Shown piece after piece: positions 53,836-62,998 of a stretch of 64,000 nucleotides of DNA. Position numbers and translations under genes: made by a program. The DNA is from an uncultured Arachnia sp. (GTDB lineage Bacteria > Actinomycetota > Actinomycetes > Propionibacteriales > Propionibacteriaceae), in assembly GCA_947499145.1 (NCBI GenBank), contig CANMNB010000004.1, forward strand, positions 186,001 through 250,000. Reading direction: 5' to 3'. Each line of letters opens with the position of its first letter. Positions within the stretch are counted from its first letter, which is position 1. A model generated the notes under the pieces. The model did no database searches and was not told the DNA's origin. It saw only the letters and a program-made list of their open reading frames with translations.

Positions 53836-55273
53836 GACGATCAGCCTTCTCGTCGAGGGTCGGTTGGGTGAGTTGGTCCGCCAGTCGACGGAAACGCGGC
53901 TCGAAGGTGAGGTCGATGCGGTCGGGGCACGCGAGGCGCACGATGCTGTGCTCCCCGTGCGGGGTCACGCGCACCCACACCCGGTGGTGCCGCAGCCCCA
54001 TCGTGAACCAGGTGCCGAGGATGAGCAGGAGTGAGCCGGCCCAGACCCACGGGGCGCCGTGGTCGCGGGAAACCATCAGGCCGGTGTACTTCTGCTCACG
54101 CTCGAAGGTGAACACCACGCCCTCGATCTCGGTGGGGACGCCCTGGTCGATGACCTCGTTGGCGACGGGGACGTCCTCGTCGCCGGGATAGATCTCGAGG
54201 CGAAGCTGTCCGGGAGCGATCATCGGGTCGCGCTGCCCGGAAGCGGGGGCGATGACGTAGACCAGCAGGTCTGGCTCATCCAGGGTGAACGTGGAGTACA
54301 CGAGTCGGTCGTCCTGGGTGGTCCACTCGAGCGGCAGGCCCCGGTCGAACAGGAGCGCGCCGTCGGGATCTTCGACCCGTAGGTCGGCGGCGACACCGAA
54401 GTACGCCTGGTTGATCTTCACCCCGTCGTAGCGCAGGGGGGTGTTGACCCGGACCTCCTGGCGGGCGACCTGGACACCGTCGTCGTGGAGGATGACGTCG
54501 CTGACGTAGTCCATCGGCCGGCCGTCGGAGTGGTAGGTGTCGGCGAAGGAGACGACCTCCACGGTCAACCCCGTGCCGTGTCCCACCTCCCGATCGGAGC
54601 CGACCGCGACGGTGAACTGGGTCTCCCGGAACCCGGTGCTGCCGGAGAGCAGCACACCGAGGAGGATGACCACCAGGGCCAGGTGTGCGATGACGGTGCC
54701 GAAGGGCGCGAACCGGTTGCGGTCGGCGAACAGGTTGTTGCCCGGAGGGCGGGGGTCAGGCATGACCCGGAACCGCATCCGTGCCAGGAGCGTGCTGGCC
54801 CGCTCGGCTGCTTCGTCGGGAGGCAGTGGCACCTCGAGGGTCTCGCGCAGCCGTGCGGTGTCGAAGAAGCGGTCGCCGACGTGGACGCGCGGGGCGGTGG
54901 CCTGCTGCCACAACAGCGGCAGCCGGTGGGCGGTGCAGGCGAGGATGCTCAGCACCAGCAGGACTGTCACGATCGTGAAGGCGGGGGAGCTGAACATCGA
55001 GAACGCGCGGATGAAGCTGAGCGGGAAGGTCCAGCCGCCGTAGCGGCTCCGCTGGTCGTCGAGGAAATCGGAGTAGGCGGCCTCATCGGCGCGGAAATCC
55101 GGGGACACCTGCGGGAACAGCACTCCGATGAGAGCCATGACCGTCAGGGCCAGGATCAGGCCGAGGCCGACCTTCTTCTTGTAGAAGAACCGGTAGACAC
55201 CGAGCCCGATCTCGACGAGGGGATGTCGGCCGCGGTGTCGTTGCCGGGATCCCGGTGGGCTGGTGGCGGTCAT
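53828..55273 (-). CDS. resB: Cytochrome c biogenesis protein ResB
   Basis: The 481-residue protein has about four membrane segments (three in the N-terminal third, one near the C-terminus) and a large external domain between. Family features are the first TM (VGLGLILALTVMALIGVLFP), HLALVVILLGVLLSGS near the middle and PWVWAGSLLLILGTWF at the end. It forms the synthase complex with CcsB. AAGGAAC lies 6 nt before ATG 55273. Confidence 0.94.
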   Translation of the reverse strand: MTATSPPGSRQRHRGRHPLVEIGLGVYRFFYKKKVGLGLILALTVMALIGVLFPQVSPDFRADEAAYSDFLDDQRSRYGGWTFPLSFIRAFSMFSSPAFTIVTVLLVLSILACTAHRLPLLWQQATAPRVHVGDRFFDTARLRETLEVPLPPDEAAERASTLLARMRFRVMPDPRPPGNNLFADRNRFAPFGTVIAHLALVVILLGVLLSGSTGFRETQFTVAVGSDREVGHGTGLTVEVVSFADTYHSDGRPMDYVSDVILHDDGVQVARQEVRVNTPLRYDGVKINQAYFGVAADLRVEDPDGALLFDRGLPLEWTTQDDRLVYSTFTLDEPDLLVYVIAPASGQRDPMIAPGQLRLEIYPGDEDVPVANEVIDQGVPTEIEGVVFTFEREQKYTGLMVSRDHGAPWVWAGSLLLILGTWFTMGLRHHRVWVRVTPHGEHSIVRLACPDRIDLTFEPRFRRLADQLTQPTLDEKADRHA

Positions 55274-55287
55274 ATCGGGTTCCTTCG

Positions 55288-55992
55288 TCAGAGTCCCAGC
55301 GCGGGGATGAGAGAGGCGAGGCGGGCGAACCGGTTGGTGATCATGAGGAACCCCAGCACCACGAGCAGGCTCCCGGAAATGCCGGAGACCAGGCGGTGGT
55401 GATGGGCGAGCCACCCGAGTCGTGCGGTGAGGCTGTGTGCCCCGAGCGCGACGAGCACGAAGGGGACGCCGAGCCCCAAGGAGTAGGCCGTGAGCAGCAG
55501 CGCGCCCTCGCCGACGGTGCCCGACGTCGAGGCCAGCGTGAGGACGCCGCCGAGGATGGGGCCGATGCAGGGCGTCCACCCGGCCGCGAAGGCGACGCCG
55601 AGGAGGAGGGAACGCCCGACGGTCGGCGACTGGGCAGTATCGAGCCGGGGCGTCAGGCGGTAGTCACGCGAGAACACGCGGAGGTTGACCCAGCCCGCCA
55701 GCACGAGCCCCATGACGACGAGGACCCCGCCCCCGGCGATGCGAAGGAGGTCGCGGTGGTCGGCCAGCGCGTGGCCGACGAGCCCGAGCGAGAGCCAGAG
55801 CCCCATGAACACGGTACTGAAGCCCAACACGAAGGCGGTGGCCTGCAGCAGCGCGCGGGAACGCGGGACGACGGTGCCGCCCGCCCGGGAGCCCGCGATG
55901 TAGCCGACGTAGGCCGGCACCACTGGCAGGAAGCAGGGCGAGGCGAACGAGATCACGCCGGCCAGGACCACCAGGGGCACCGTGAGGGTCAC
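55288..55992 (-). CDS. ccdA: Thiol-disulfide transmembrane carrier CcdA
   Basis: CcdA moves reducing equivalents from cytosolic thioredoxin to the external TlpA-type protein. The 234-residue protein has six membrane segments with the redox cysteines C20 (ASPCFLPVVPAYVG) and the one in GWTPCIGPILGG near residue 138. GTG 55992 overlaps the TGA of the TPR gene (GTGA). Confidence 0.94.
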   Translation of the reverse strand: MTLTVPLVVLAGVISFASPCFLPVVPAYVGYIAGSRAGGTVVPRSRALLQATAFVLGFSTVFMGLWLSLGLVGHALADHRDLLRIAGGGVLVVMGLVLAGWVNLRVFSRDYRLTPRLDTAQSPTVGRSLLLGVAFAAGWTPCIGPILGGVLTLASTSGTVGEGALLLTAYSLGLGVPFVLVALGAHSLTARLGWLAHHHRLVSGISGSLLVVLGFLMITNRFARLASLIPALGL

Positions 55993-56705
55993 GGCTCTTC
56001 CAGCGGCTCGGGGTTGGCCGTCGGATCCGATTCCGAGAAGGACCCGAGGTGCGTCGAGATCGTCTCGGCCATGCTGGACTCGGGATCGAGTTCGACCACC
56101 TTGTTCCAGTGCTCCTCGACGAGGTCCATGTCCGGGGGATCCGTCGCGAGATGGAGGAAACCGAGGTTGTAGTGCGGCTCGGCCTTCTCGGGTGCGAGCT
56201 CGCTGGCGGTGATCCACTGCTCCTCGGCGGCCTCGAGGTCCCCCTGGTTGAAGAGGACCACGCCGAGCGCGAGGCGGGCGTCGACGTCGTCGGGGTGGTC
56301 AGCGAGGATGCGCTGTTGCCAACGGCCAGAGTTCTCCAGATCGCCGGCGACGAGGTGGAGCTTCCCCAGCTCGCTCATGGCGGCGACGTCGTCCGGATCG
56401 GCTTCGACCTGCGCCTCGAGCTGGGCGACCCGCTCGACGTCCAGCGGGGGAGCCGTCTCGCCCGTGGACATCTGGGGGAGCGCGGAGTCGTCGCTCTCGG
56501 GCGGGGCCCCGATCTTGTAGACGCCCCAGATCAGCAGGGGAACGGTGATGAGCAGTACCAGAGCGACGGGCACCTTGCGACGCTTCGGCGGTGGTCCCTG
56601 GGAGCTGACGGACCGGGGGGCGTCGAGCTCCGCGCTCGTCCGTGCCGCCCACTCCGCCAAGTCGGGGGGAGCGGTGGCCAGGAACTCCCGGATTCGTTCA
56701 TTCAT
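55989..56705 (-). CDS. TPR protein, NrfG/CcmH-like assembly factor
   Basis: The 238-residue protein has a soluble N-terminal 44 residues, one membrane segment at about 45-63, and external TPR motifs at about 95-215 (SELGKLHLVAGDLENSGRW, ALGVVLFNQGDLEAAEEQW, YNLGFLHLA). Similar TPR domains in NrfG and CcmI hold apocytochrome for heme attachment. Its position between nrfA and ccdA fits such a role. GAGGA lies 6 nt before ATG 56705. Confidence 0.82.
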   Translation of the reverse strand: MNERIREFLATAPPDLAEWAARTSAELDAPRSVSSQGPPPKRRKVPVALVLLITVPLLIWGVYKIGAPPESDDSALPQMSTGETAPPLDVERVAQLEAQVEADPDDVAAMSELGKLHLVAGDLENSGRWQQRILADHPDDVDARLALGVVLFNQGDLEAAEEQWITASELAPEKAEPHYNLGFLHLATDPPDMDLVEEHWNKVVELDPESSMAETISTHLGSFSESDPTANPEPLEEP

Positions 56706-56723
56706 ATGGTGTCCTCGTGTTGG

Positions 56724-58187
<1,464 letters not shown>

Positions 58188-58190
58188 CTC

Positions 58191-58694
58191 TCACCTCGTG
58201 TGTCCAACTTCGCTGTGGCACTGGATGCAGGTGACCTGCTCGTCGTCCGGGCGGGTCATGTTGATGGAATGGACCAGGTCCTCATGGCAATAGAGGCAGG
58301 AGCTCTCCGCGACCCGCGTGTTGACCTCGCGAATCTGGATGTTCTCGGGGTAGTCCTCGGTGGTGAATTTCAGTGCGTGCCAAAAGCCGTTGTCAGCCTT
58401 GTTGATGTACTTGTAGACGATGTTGTCGTGGGGGGAGTGGCAGTCGCTGCAGGTGGCGACGTTGGCATGGGACCCGCGCTGCCAGGCGTCGTAGTGCTCG
58501 TCCATGGCATGGCACTGGGCACAGGTCTCCGGTGCACTGCCGAAGTAGGCGATTCCATTGGCGTAACCGAAGGTGAAGACGCCCAGACCGAGGGCGGCGC
58601 CGAAGAGCAGGGCGAGGCTGGAGTAGACCACCCCGGCCATTCCGAACTGGTCCCACAGCCGTCCCAGGAAGCCCGGGATCCCGCGGGTCGCCAT
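58191..58694 (-). CDS. nrfH: Membrane tetraheme cytochrome NrfH
   Basis: NrfH takes electrons from menaquinol and passes them to NrfA. The 167-residue NapC/NirT-type protein has one membrane segment (about 20-45) and four heme motifs: CAQCH (58-62, followed by M64 as in the CxxCHxM of NrfH heme 1), CSDCH (82-86), CLYCH (133-137) and CIQCH (156-160). AGAGGA lies 8 nt before ATG 58694. nrfA follows 3 bp downstream. Confidence 0.96.
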   Translation of the reverse strand: MATRGIPGFLGRLWDQFGMAGVVYSSLALLFGAALGLGVFTFGYANGIAYFGSAPETCAQCHAMDEHYDAWQRGSHANVATCSDCHSPHDNIVYKYINKADNGFWHALKFTTEDYPENIQIREVNTRVAESSCLYCHEDLVHSINMTRPDDEQVTCIQCHSEVGHTR

Positions 58695-58809
58695 CGATCA
58701 GTCCTCTCGTCGCCCGGTTCTGCTCCGACAAGGACAGTCTTTCGGTTGTGGCGACGGGTGACCGACGAATCGGGTCCCGGTTGGGTCACATCGGGGATAG
58801 AGCCCCGGG

Positions 58810-58825
58810 TGTGCCGAACGGCACA
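58810..58825. promoter_or_regulatory. Inverted repeat upstream of nrfH
   Basis: TGTGCCG-AA-CGGCACA lies in the 142-bp gap between the response regulator stop and nrfH. It could be the regulator's binding site or the terminator of the regulator gene (11 bp past its stop). No run of Ts follows on the minus strand. Confidence 0.45.
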
Positions 58826-58836
58826 ACGTTGACGGC

Positions 58837-59496
58837 TCAGTCGCCCTCGCCGAGGCGCAGGAGGCCCTGTCCGGCGAGCCAGGACGTGGCCTGCGTCCGG
58901 TTGTCCAGCCCCAACTTCCGCAGCGCGTTGTGGACGTGGTTCTTCACCGTGCCCTCGGTGATGAACAACCGCCGCCCGATCTCGCGGTTGGTCAGGCCCG
59001 CGCCGGCGAGCCGCAGGATCTCCAGTTCGCGGGTGCTGAGGTCGTGTGGGGGAGCGGCGGGACCCGGGTTGGCCGGAGCCTGGCGAACCTGCTGGACCAG
59101 GCTGGGCACGAGGCGACTCGAGATGGGTGTCTCCCCGCGCATGACGGCTCGGACCTGGTCGAAGAGCTCCTGCGGGTGGAGGTCCTTCAGCAGGTATCCG
59201 CGCGCACCCGCCCTGAGGGCTCCGACCAGGTGCTCGTCCTCATCGTTGACGGTGAGCATGATCACCCGGACGTCCGGATGGGTCCCTGCCAGTTGCTGGG
59301 CTGCTTCGAGCCCGTCCATCCCGGGCATCTCGAGGTCCAGCAGCACGACGTCCGGGCGGGTCCGCGCGACGACCTCCAACCCATCCGTGCCGTTGCTCGC
59401 CTGGCCGACGACGTGCATGTCGTCCTGCCCGTCGATGAGGGCGGCGATGGCATGCCGGAAGAGGCTCTGGTCGTCGACCAGGACCACGGAGATCAT
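58837..59496 (-). CDS. NarL/FixJ-family response regulator
   Basis: The 219-residue regulator has a receiver domain with D54 (VVLLDLEMPGMDG) and K104 (YLLKDLHPQE), and a LuxR-type helix-turn-helix at the C-terminus (LSTRELEILRLAGAGLTNRE, TVKNHVHNALRKLGLDN). Its ATG overlaps the kinase stop (59493-59496). Position directly upstream of nrfHA suggests control of nitrite ammonification, as NarL/NarP do in enterobacteria, but only by analogy. Confidence 0.93.
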   Translation of the reverse strand: MISVVLVDDQSLFRHAIAALIDGQDDMHVVGQASNGTDGLEVVARTRPDVVLLDLEMPGMDGLEAAQQLAGTHPDVRVIMLTVNDEDEHLVGALRAGARGYLLKDLHPQELFDQVRAVMRGETPISSRLVPSLVQQVRQAPANPGPAAPPHDLSTRELEILRLAGAGLTNREIGRRLFITEGTVKNHVHNALRKLGLDNRTQATSWLAGQGLLRLGEGD

Positions 59497-60413
59497 GGGG
59501 TGGCTCCTGCCTGCATGGTGTCGGGGATGGCCAGCCGTACGCTTGTGCCGGCGCCCGGTGAGCTCTCGAGGTGGAAGCGCCCACCGACGAGGGCGGCTCG
59601 CTCCCGCATGCTGTCCAGTCCGAAGCCGCCCGTGGGTCCGGTCGTCGAGCCGGGTGAGAAGCCGGCGCCGTCGTCGCTGACGATGACCTCGATCTCGCCG
59701 TCAACTCGCCGGATGCGCACCTCGGCGTGGGTGGCATGTGCGTGACGCCGTGTGTTGGCGAGCGCCTCTTGGACGATGCGGAGGACGTGGAGGCGGCTGG
59801 CGGGATCCAGGGGCGACAGGTCCGGATCGACCGTGACGTCGGTGTGCGGGCCACCGAGGCGCTGGTAGTTGGTCGCATACCGCGCCACGGCCGTCGCGAG
59901 CGGCAATTCGTCACCGGTGAGCGAACGGAGGCCGAGGATGGCTTCCCGCACGTCGACGTAGGCCCCGTGGGCGAGGTCGGCGAGGTCGTCCACCTCTTGG
60001 GCCGCAGCCGGTGCGAGGGGATCGGGTCCGGACTGGAGTGCTCGGAGCCGCAGGTGGAGGGTGCCCAAGGCCTGGGCCAGGCTGTCGTGGAGCTCGCGAG
60101 CGATGCGATCGAGTTCATCCACCCGGGCCAGGTGGCGGGCCTGCTCGACCATGGCGTCGTGTGCCGCGGCGAGTTCCTCGGACTGGCGGGTCACGACGCG
60201 GTAGCCGCGTTCGATCAGCCACAGCATGCCGATCCCGAAGAGGGCAACGGCGACGATTGAGGCGACCGTGATGACGACGTCGGCCCGCTCGGCGCCGAGC
60301 CACTCTGCCACCGCCGGTCGGGCGAGCTGGAAGGCGATGATGGCGAGCACCGGCAGGACGACGCCGAGCAGACGGAGCCGCTTCAGCCACGCGGGGGTGG
60401 TTCCCTGCGCCAT
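59493..60413 (-). CDS. Sensor histidine kinase (HisKA_3 type)
   Basis: The 306-residue kinase has two membrane segments (about 14-30 and 45-67) joined by only about 14 external residues, then HisKA_3 with H109 in IARELHDSLAQAL, an ATPase G1 motif SDDGAGFSPG and a G2-like GGFGLDSMRERA. Lack of an external sensor domain means it is not a NarX-type nitrate sensor; the signal is likely within the membrane or cytosol (redox or quinone state). AGGAGG precedes ATG 60413. Confidence 0.93.
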   Translation of the reverse strand: MAQGTTPAWLKRLRLLGVVLPVLAIIAFQLARPAVAEWLGAERADVVITVASIVAVALFGIGMLWLIERGYRVVTRQSEELAAAHDAMVEQARHLARVDELDRIARELHDSLAQALGTLHLRLRALQSGPDPLAPAAAQEVDDLADLAHGAYVDVREAILGLRSLTGDELPLATAVARYATNYQRLGGPHTDVTVDPDLSPLDPASRLHVLRIVQEALANTRRHAHATHAEVRIRRVDGEIEVIVSDDGAGFSPGSTTGPTGGFGLDSMRERAALVGGRFHLESSPGAGTSVRLAIPDTMQAGATP

Positions 60414-60658
60414 GCTCCCTCCTCTGCGATCGCTTGACGCCAGTATCGGGCACATACCGGTGGATAGAGGCGGAGGGGTGCAGATTGGTGTCGCTCGCGC
60501 TTCAGCCTGGGGCTGCGTCGGTGCTGGGAGCTGCCACGTCGCTGTCAGAAGTGGGGGGTCAGCGATCCCTTTTCGGAAGCGGACGGGGGAAGATCGAGCA
60601 CTGATCGATTTTCGGCGCGGGGGTCCGGGCATCGGATGGGGTCGGGGGCGTGGGCTGG

Positions 60659-60687
60659 TGGACAGTGCACCCCCTGGGCGCTAATGT
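60659..60687 (+). promoter_or_regulatory. Promoter of araDA operon
   Basis: A -35 TGGACA (60659-60664), 17-bp spacer and -10 TAATGT (60682-60687). The last three bases of the -10 lie inside the palindromic operator, so binding would block RNA polymerase. Confidence 0.55.
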
Positions 60688-60698
60688 GAACGTTCACA
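60685..60698. promoter_or_regulatory. LacI-family operator (perfect palindrome)
   Basis: TGTGAACGTTCACA is a perfect 14-bp palindrome with a central CG, the usual form of LacI-family operators. It overlaps the araD -10, and the LacI-type regulator is encoded third in the operon. Confidence 0.7.
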
Positions 60699-60750
60699 AG
60701 GGGTTTGCGCCCGTGTCGACGTCAATGGCTGACACCCACCTGGAGGGAAC

Positions 60751-61473
60751 ATGAGCATCGTCCTGTCCGACCTGCCGGCCGAGCAGCAGCAGGCCGTCGC
60801 GACCACGAGGGAGAAGGTGGCGCGACTGCACGCCGAGCTCCCGCGCAACGAGCTGGTGGTGTGGACCGCCGGCAACGTCTCGGAGCGGGTCCCCGGGATG
60901 GACCTGTTCGTCATCAAGCCGTCAGGAGTGAGCTACGACGAGCTGGCGGCCGACGTGATGGTGGTGTGCACGCTGGATGGCGCCAAGATCGTCGACGGCA
61001 CCCCCGACACGCTGAACCCCTCCTCGGACACCGCGGCACACGCGTACGTGTACCGGCACATGCCGGAGGTGGGGGGCGTCGTTCACACCCACTCCACCTA
61101 CGCGACGGCGTGGGCGTCGCGCCGCGAACCCATCCCGTGCGTGCTGACGATGATGGCCGACGAGTTCGGTGGCGACGTCCCGATCGGCCCCTTCGCGCTC
61201 ATCGGGGACGACTCCATCGGCCGTGGGATCGTCGAGACCCTGCGTGAGTCGCGGAGCCCCGCGGTGCTCATGGCCAACCACGGTCCCTTCACCATCGGCA
61301 AGGATGCGAAGTCCGCGGTCAAGGCAGCCGTCATGGTCGAGGAAGTGGCCCGCACCATCCACATCGCCCGCCAACTCGGCGAGCCCCAGCGCATCGACCA
61401 GGCCGACATCGACCGCCTGTACGACCGCTACCAGAACGTTTACGGACAGCACGACGACACCAAGGAGAACTGA
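60751..61473 (+). CDS. araD: L-ribulose-5-phosphate 4-epimerase
   Basis: This class II aldolase-like zinc enzyme converts L-ribulose-5-phosphate to D-xylulose-5-phosphate. The 240-residue protein has TAGNVSER (39-46), PSSDTAAH with D93, zinc ligands H112 and H114 (VVHTHSTYATAW) and H177 (MANHGPF). GGAGG precedes ATG 60751. araA follows 6 bp after its stop. L-fuculose-phosphate aldolase-like activity cannot be fully excluded, but the context fits AraD. Confidence 0.94.
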   Translation: MSIVLSDLPAEQQQAVATTREKVARLHAELPRNELVVWTAGNVSERVPGMDLFVIKPSGVSYDELAADVMVVCTLDGAKIVDGTPDTLNPSSDTAAHAYVYRHMPEVGGVVHTHSTYATAWASRREPIPCVLTMMADEFGGDVPIGPFALIGDDSIGRGIVETLRESRSPAVLMANHGPFTIGKDAKSAVKAAVMVEEVARTIHIARQLGEPQRIDQADIDRLYDRYQNVYGQHDDTKEN

Positions 61474-61479
61474 GACACC

Positions 61480-62988
61480 ATGCAGAACCCGTTCGAAGGC
61501 AAGGAGATCTGGTTCCTCACCGGATCGCAGGACCTCTACGGCCCCGAAACCCTGGAGCAGGTGGCGGAGCAGTCCCGGGAGGTCGCGGCACAGCTCGACG
61601 CGGCCGACGCCATCCCCGTCCGCGTGGTGCACCGCCCCACGCTGAAGGACCGCGACGCCATCCGGGCCGAGATGCTGGCCGCCAACGCCGATGAGAACTG
61701 CATCGGCGTCATCACGTGGATGCACACCTTCTCCCCGGCGAAGATGTGGATCCTGGGTCTCGCCGCACTCGACAAGCCCATGCTCCACCTGCACACGCAG
61801 GCCTCGATGGAGTTGCCGTGGGCGACCATCGACATGGACTACATGAACCTCAACCAGTCGGCGCACGGCGACCGCGAGTTCGCCTACATCGCGTCGCGAC
61901 TCGGCAAGGCGCGCCGCACCGTCGTCGGCCACGCCTCCACCGAGACGGTCCAGAACAAGATCGGCACCTGGGCGCGGGCTGCCACGGGGTGGCACGCGCT
62001 GCACCACCTGAAGCTCGCCCGCTTCGGCGACAACATGCGCAACGTCGCCGTCACCGAGGGCGACAAGACCGAGGCCGAGCTGCGTCTGGGCGTCTCCGTC
62101 AACACCTGGGGTGTCAACGACCTCGTCGCCGCTGTCGACGCGATCGACGACGCCGCCATCGACGCCCTGGTCGCCGAGTACGAGGAGCTCTACGACGTCG
62201 TCCCCGAGCTCCGCAAGGGCGGCGACCGGCACGAGTCCCTGCGCTACGGCGCACGCCAGGAGCTGGGGCTGCTGAGTTTCCTCGAGGGCGGCAACTTCGG
62301 CGCCTTCACGACGAACTTCGAGGACCTGGGCGGACTGAAGCAGCTGCCCGGCCTGGCCGTGCAGCGCCTGATGGACGCCGGATACGGATTCGGCGCCGAG
62401 GGTGACTGGAAGACGGCCATCCTGGTGCGGCTCGCCAAGGTCATGGGCTACGGCCTCCCCGGTGGTGCCTCGCTGATGGAGGACTACTGCTACGAGATGA
62501 CGCCCGGCAAGGAGAAGATCCTCGGAGCCCACATGCTCGAGATCTGCCCGTCCCTGACCTCCGACAAGCCGAAGCTGGAGATCCACCCCCTCGGTATCGG
62601 GGACCGCGAGGATCCCGTGCGGCTGGTCTTCGATGCCGACCCGGGCCCCGCCCTCGTCATTGCGATGGCCGACATGCGCGAGCGCTTCCGCCTCACGATG
62701 AACGTCGTGACCAACGTGGAGCCAGACGCCCCGCTGCCCAACCTTCCCGTGGCGCGGGCCGTCTGGGAGCCGGCTCCCGACTTCGCCACCTCGGCGGAGT
62801 GCTGGCTGATCTCCGGAGCCGCGCACCACACCGCGATGAGCACCGCGACCAGCCGCGAGATGTGGGAGGACTTCGCCGAGATGGCCGAGATGGAACTGGC
62901 GGTCATTGACGAGAACACCACCGCGCGTGGCTTCTCGGCCGAGCGCCGGCTGGAGCACGTGTTCCACCGCCTGACCCAGGGCATCTGA
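61480..62988 (+). CDS. araA: L-arabinose isomerase
   Basis: AraA converts L-arabinose to L-ribulose. The 502-residue protein has the N-terminal [22 protein letters not shown], and the manganese-binding and catalytic residues in [29 protein letters not shown] and [10 protein letters not shown], matching E. coli E306, E333, H350 and H450. AAGGAG lies near the araD stop, about 13 nt before ATG. araB (ribulokinase) is not next to it in this window. Confidence 0.97.
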   Translation: MQNPFEGKEIWFLTGSQDLYGPETLEQVAEQSREVAAQLDAADAIPVRVVHRPTLKDRDAIRAEMLAANADENCIGVITWMHTFSPAKMWILGLAALDKPMLHLHTQASMELPWATIDMDYMNLNQSAHGDREFAYIASRLGKARRTVVGHASTETVQNKIGTWARAATGWHALHHLKLARFGDNMRNVAVTEGDKTEAELRLGVSVNTWGVNDLVAAVDAIDDAAIDALVAEYEELYDVVPELRKGGDRHESLRYGARQELGLLSFLEGGNFGAFTTNFEDLGGLKQLPGLAVQRLMDAGYGFGAEGDWKTAILVRLAKVMGYGLPGGASLMEDYCYEMTPGKEKILGAHMLEICPSLTSDKPKLEIHPLGIGDREDPVRLVFDADPGPALVIAMADMRERFRLTMNVVTNVEPDAPLPNLPVARAVWEPAPDFATSAECWLISGAAHHTAMSTATSREMWEDFAEMAEMELAVIDENTTARGFSAERRLEHVFHRLTQGI

Positions 62989-62998
62989 CGGAACGCCC

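Larger units (their letters stand above)
60414..60750. other. 337-bp intergenic region between kinase and araD
   Basis: This divergent spacer holds the araD promoter and operator at its right end (60659-60698). The left 240 bp are GC-rich with no convincing open frame, tRNA or long hairpin. Confidence 0.7.
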
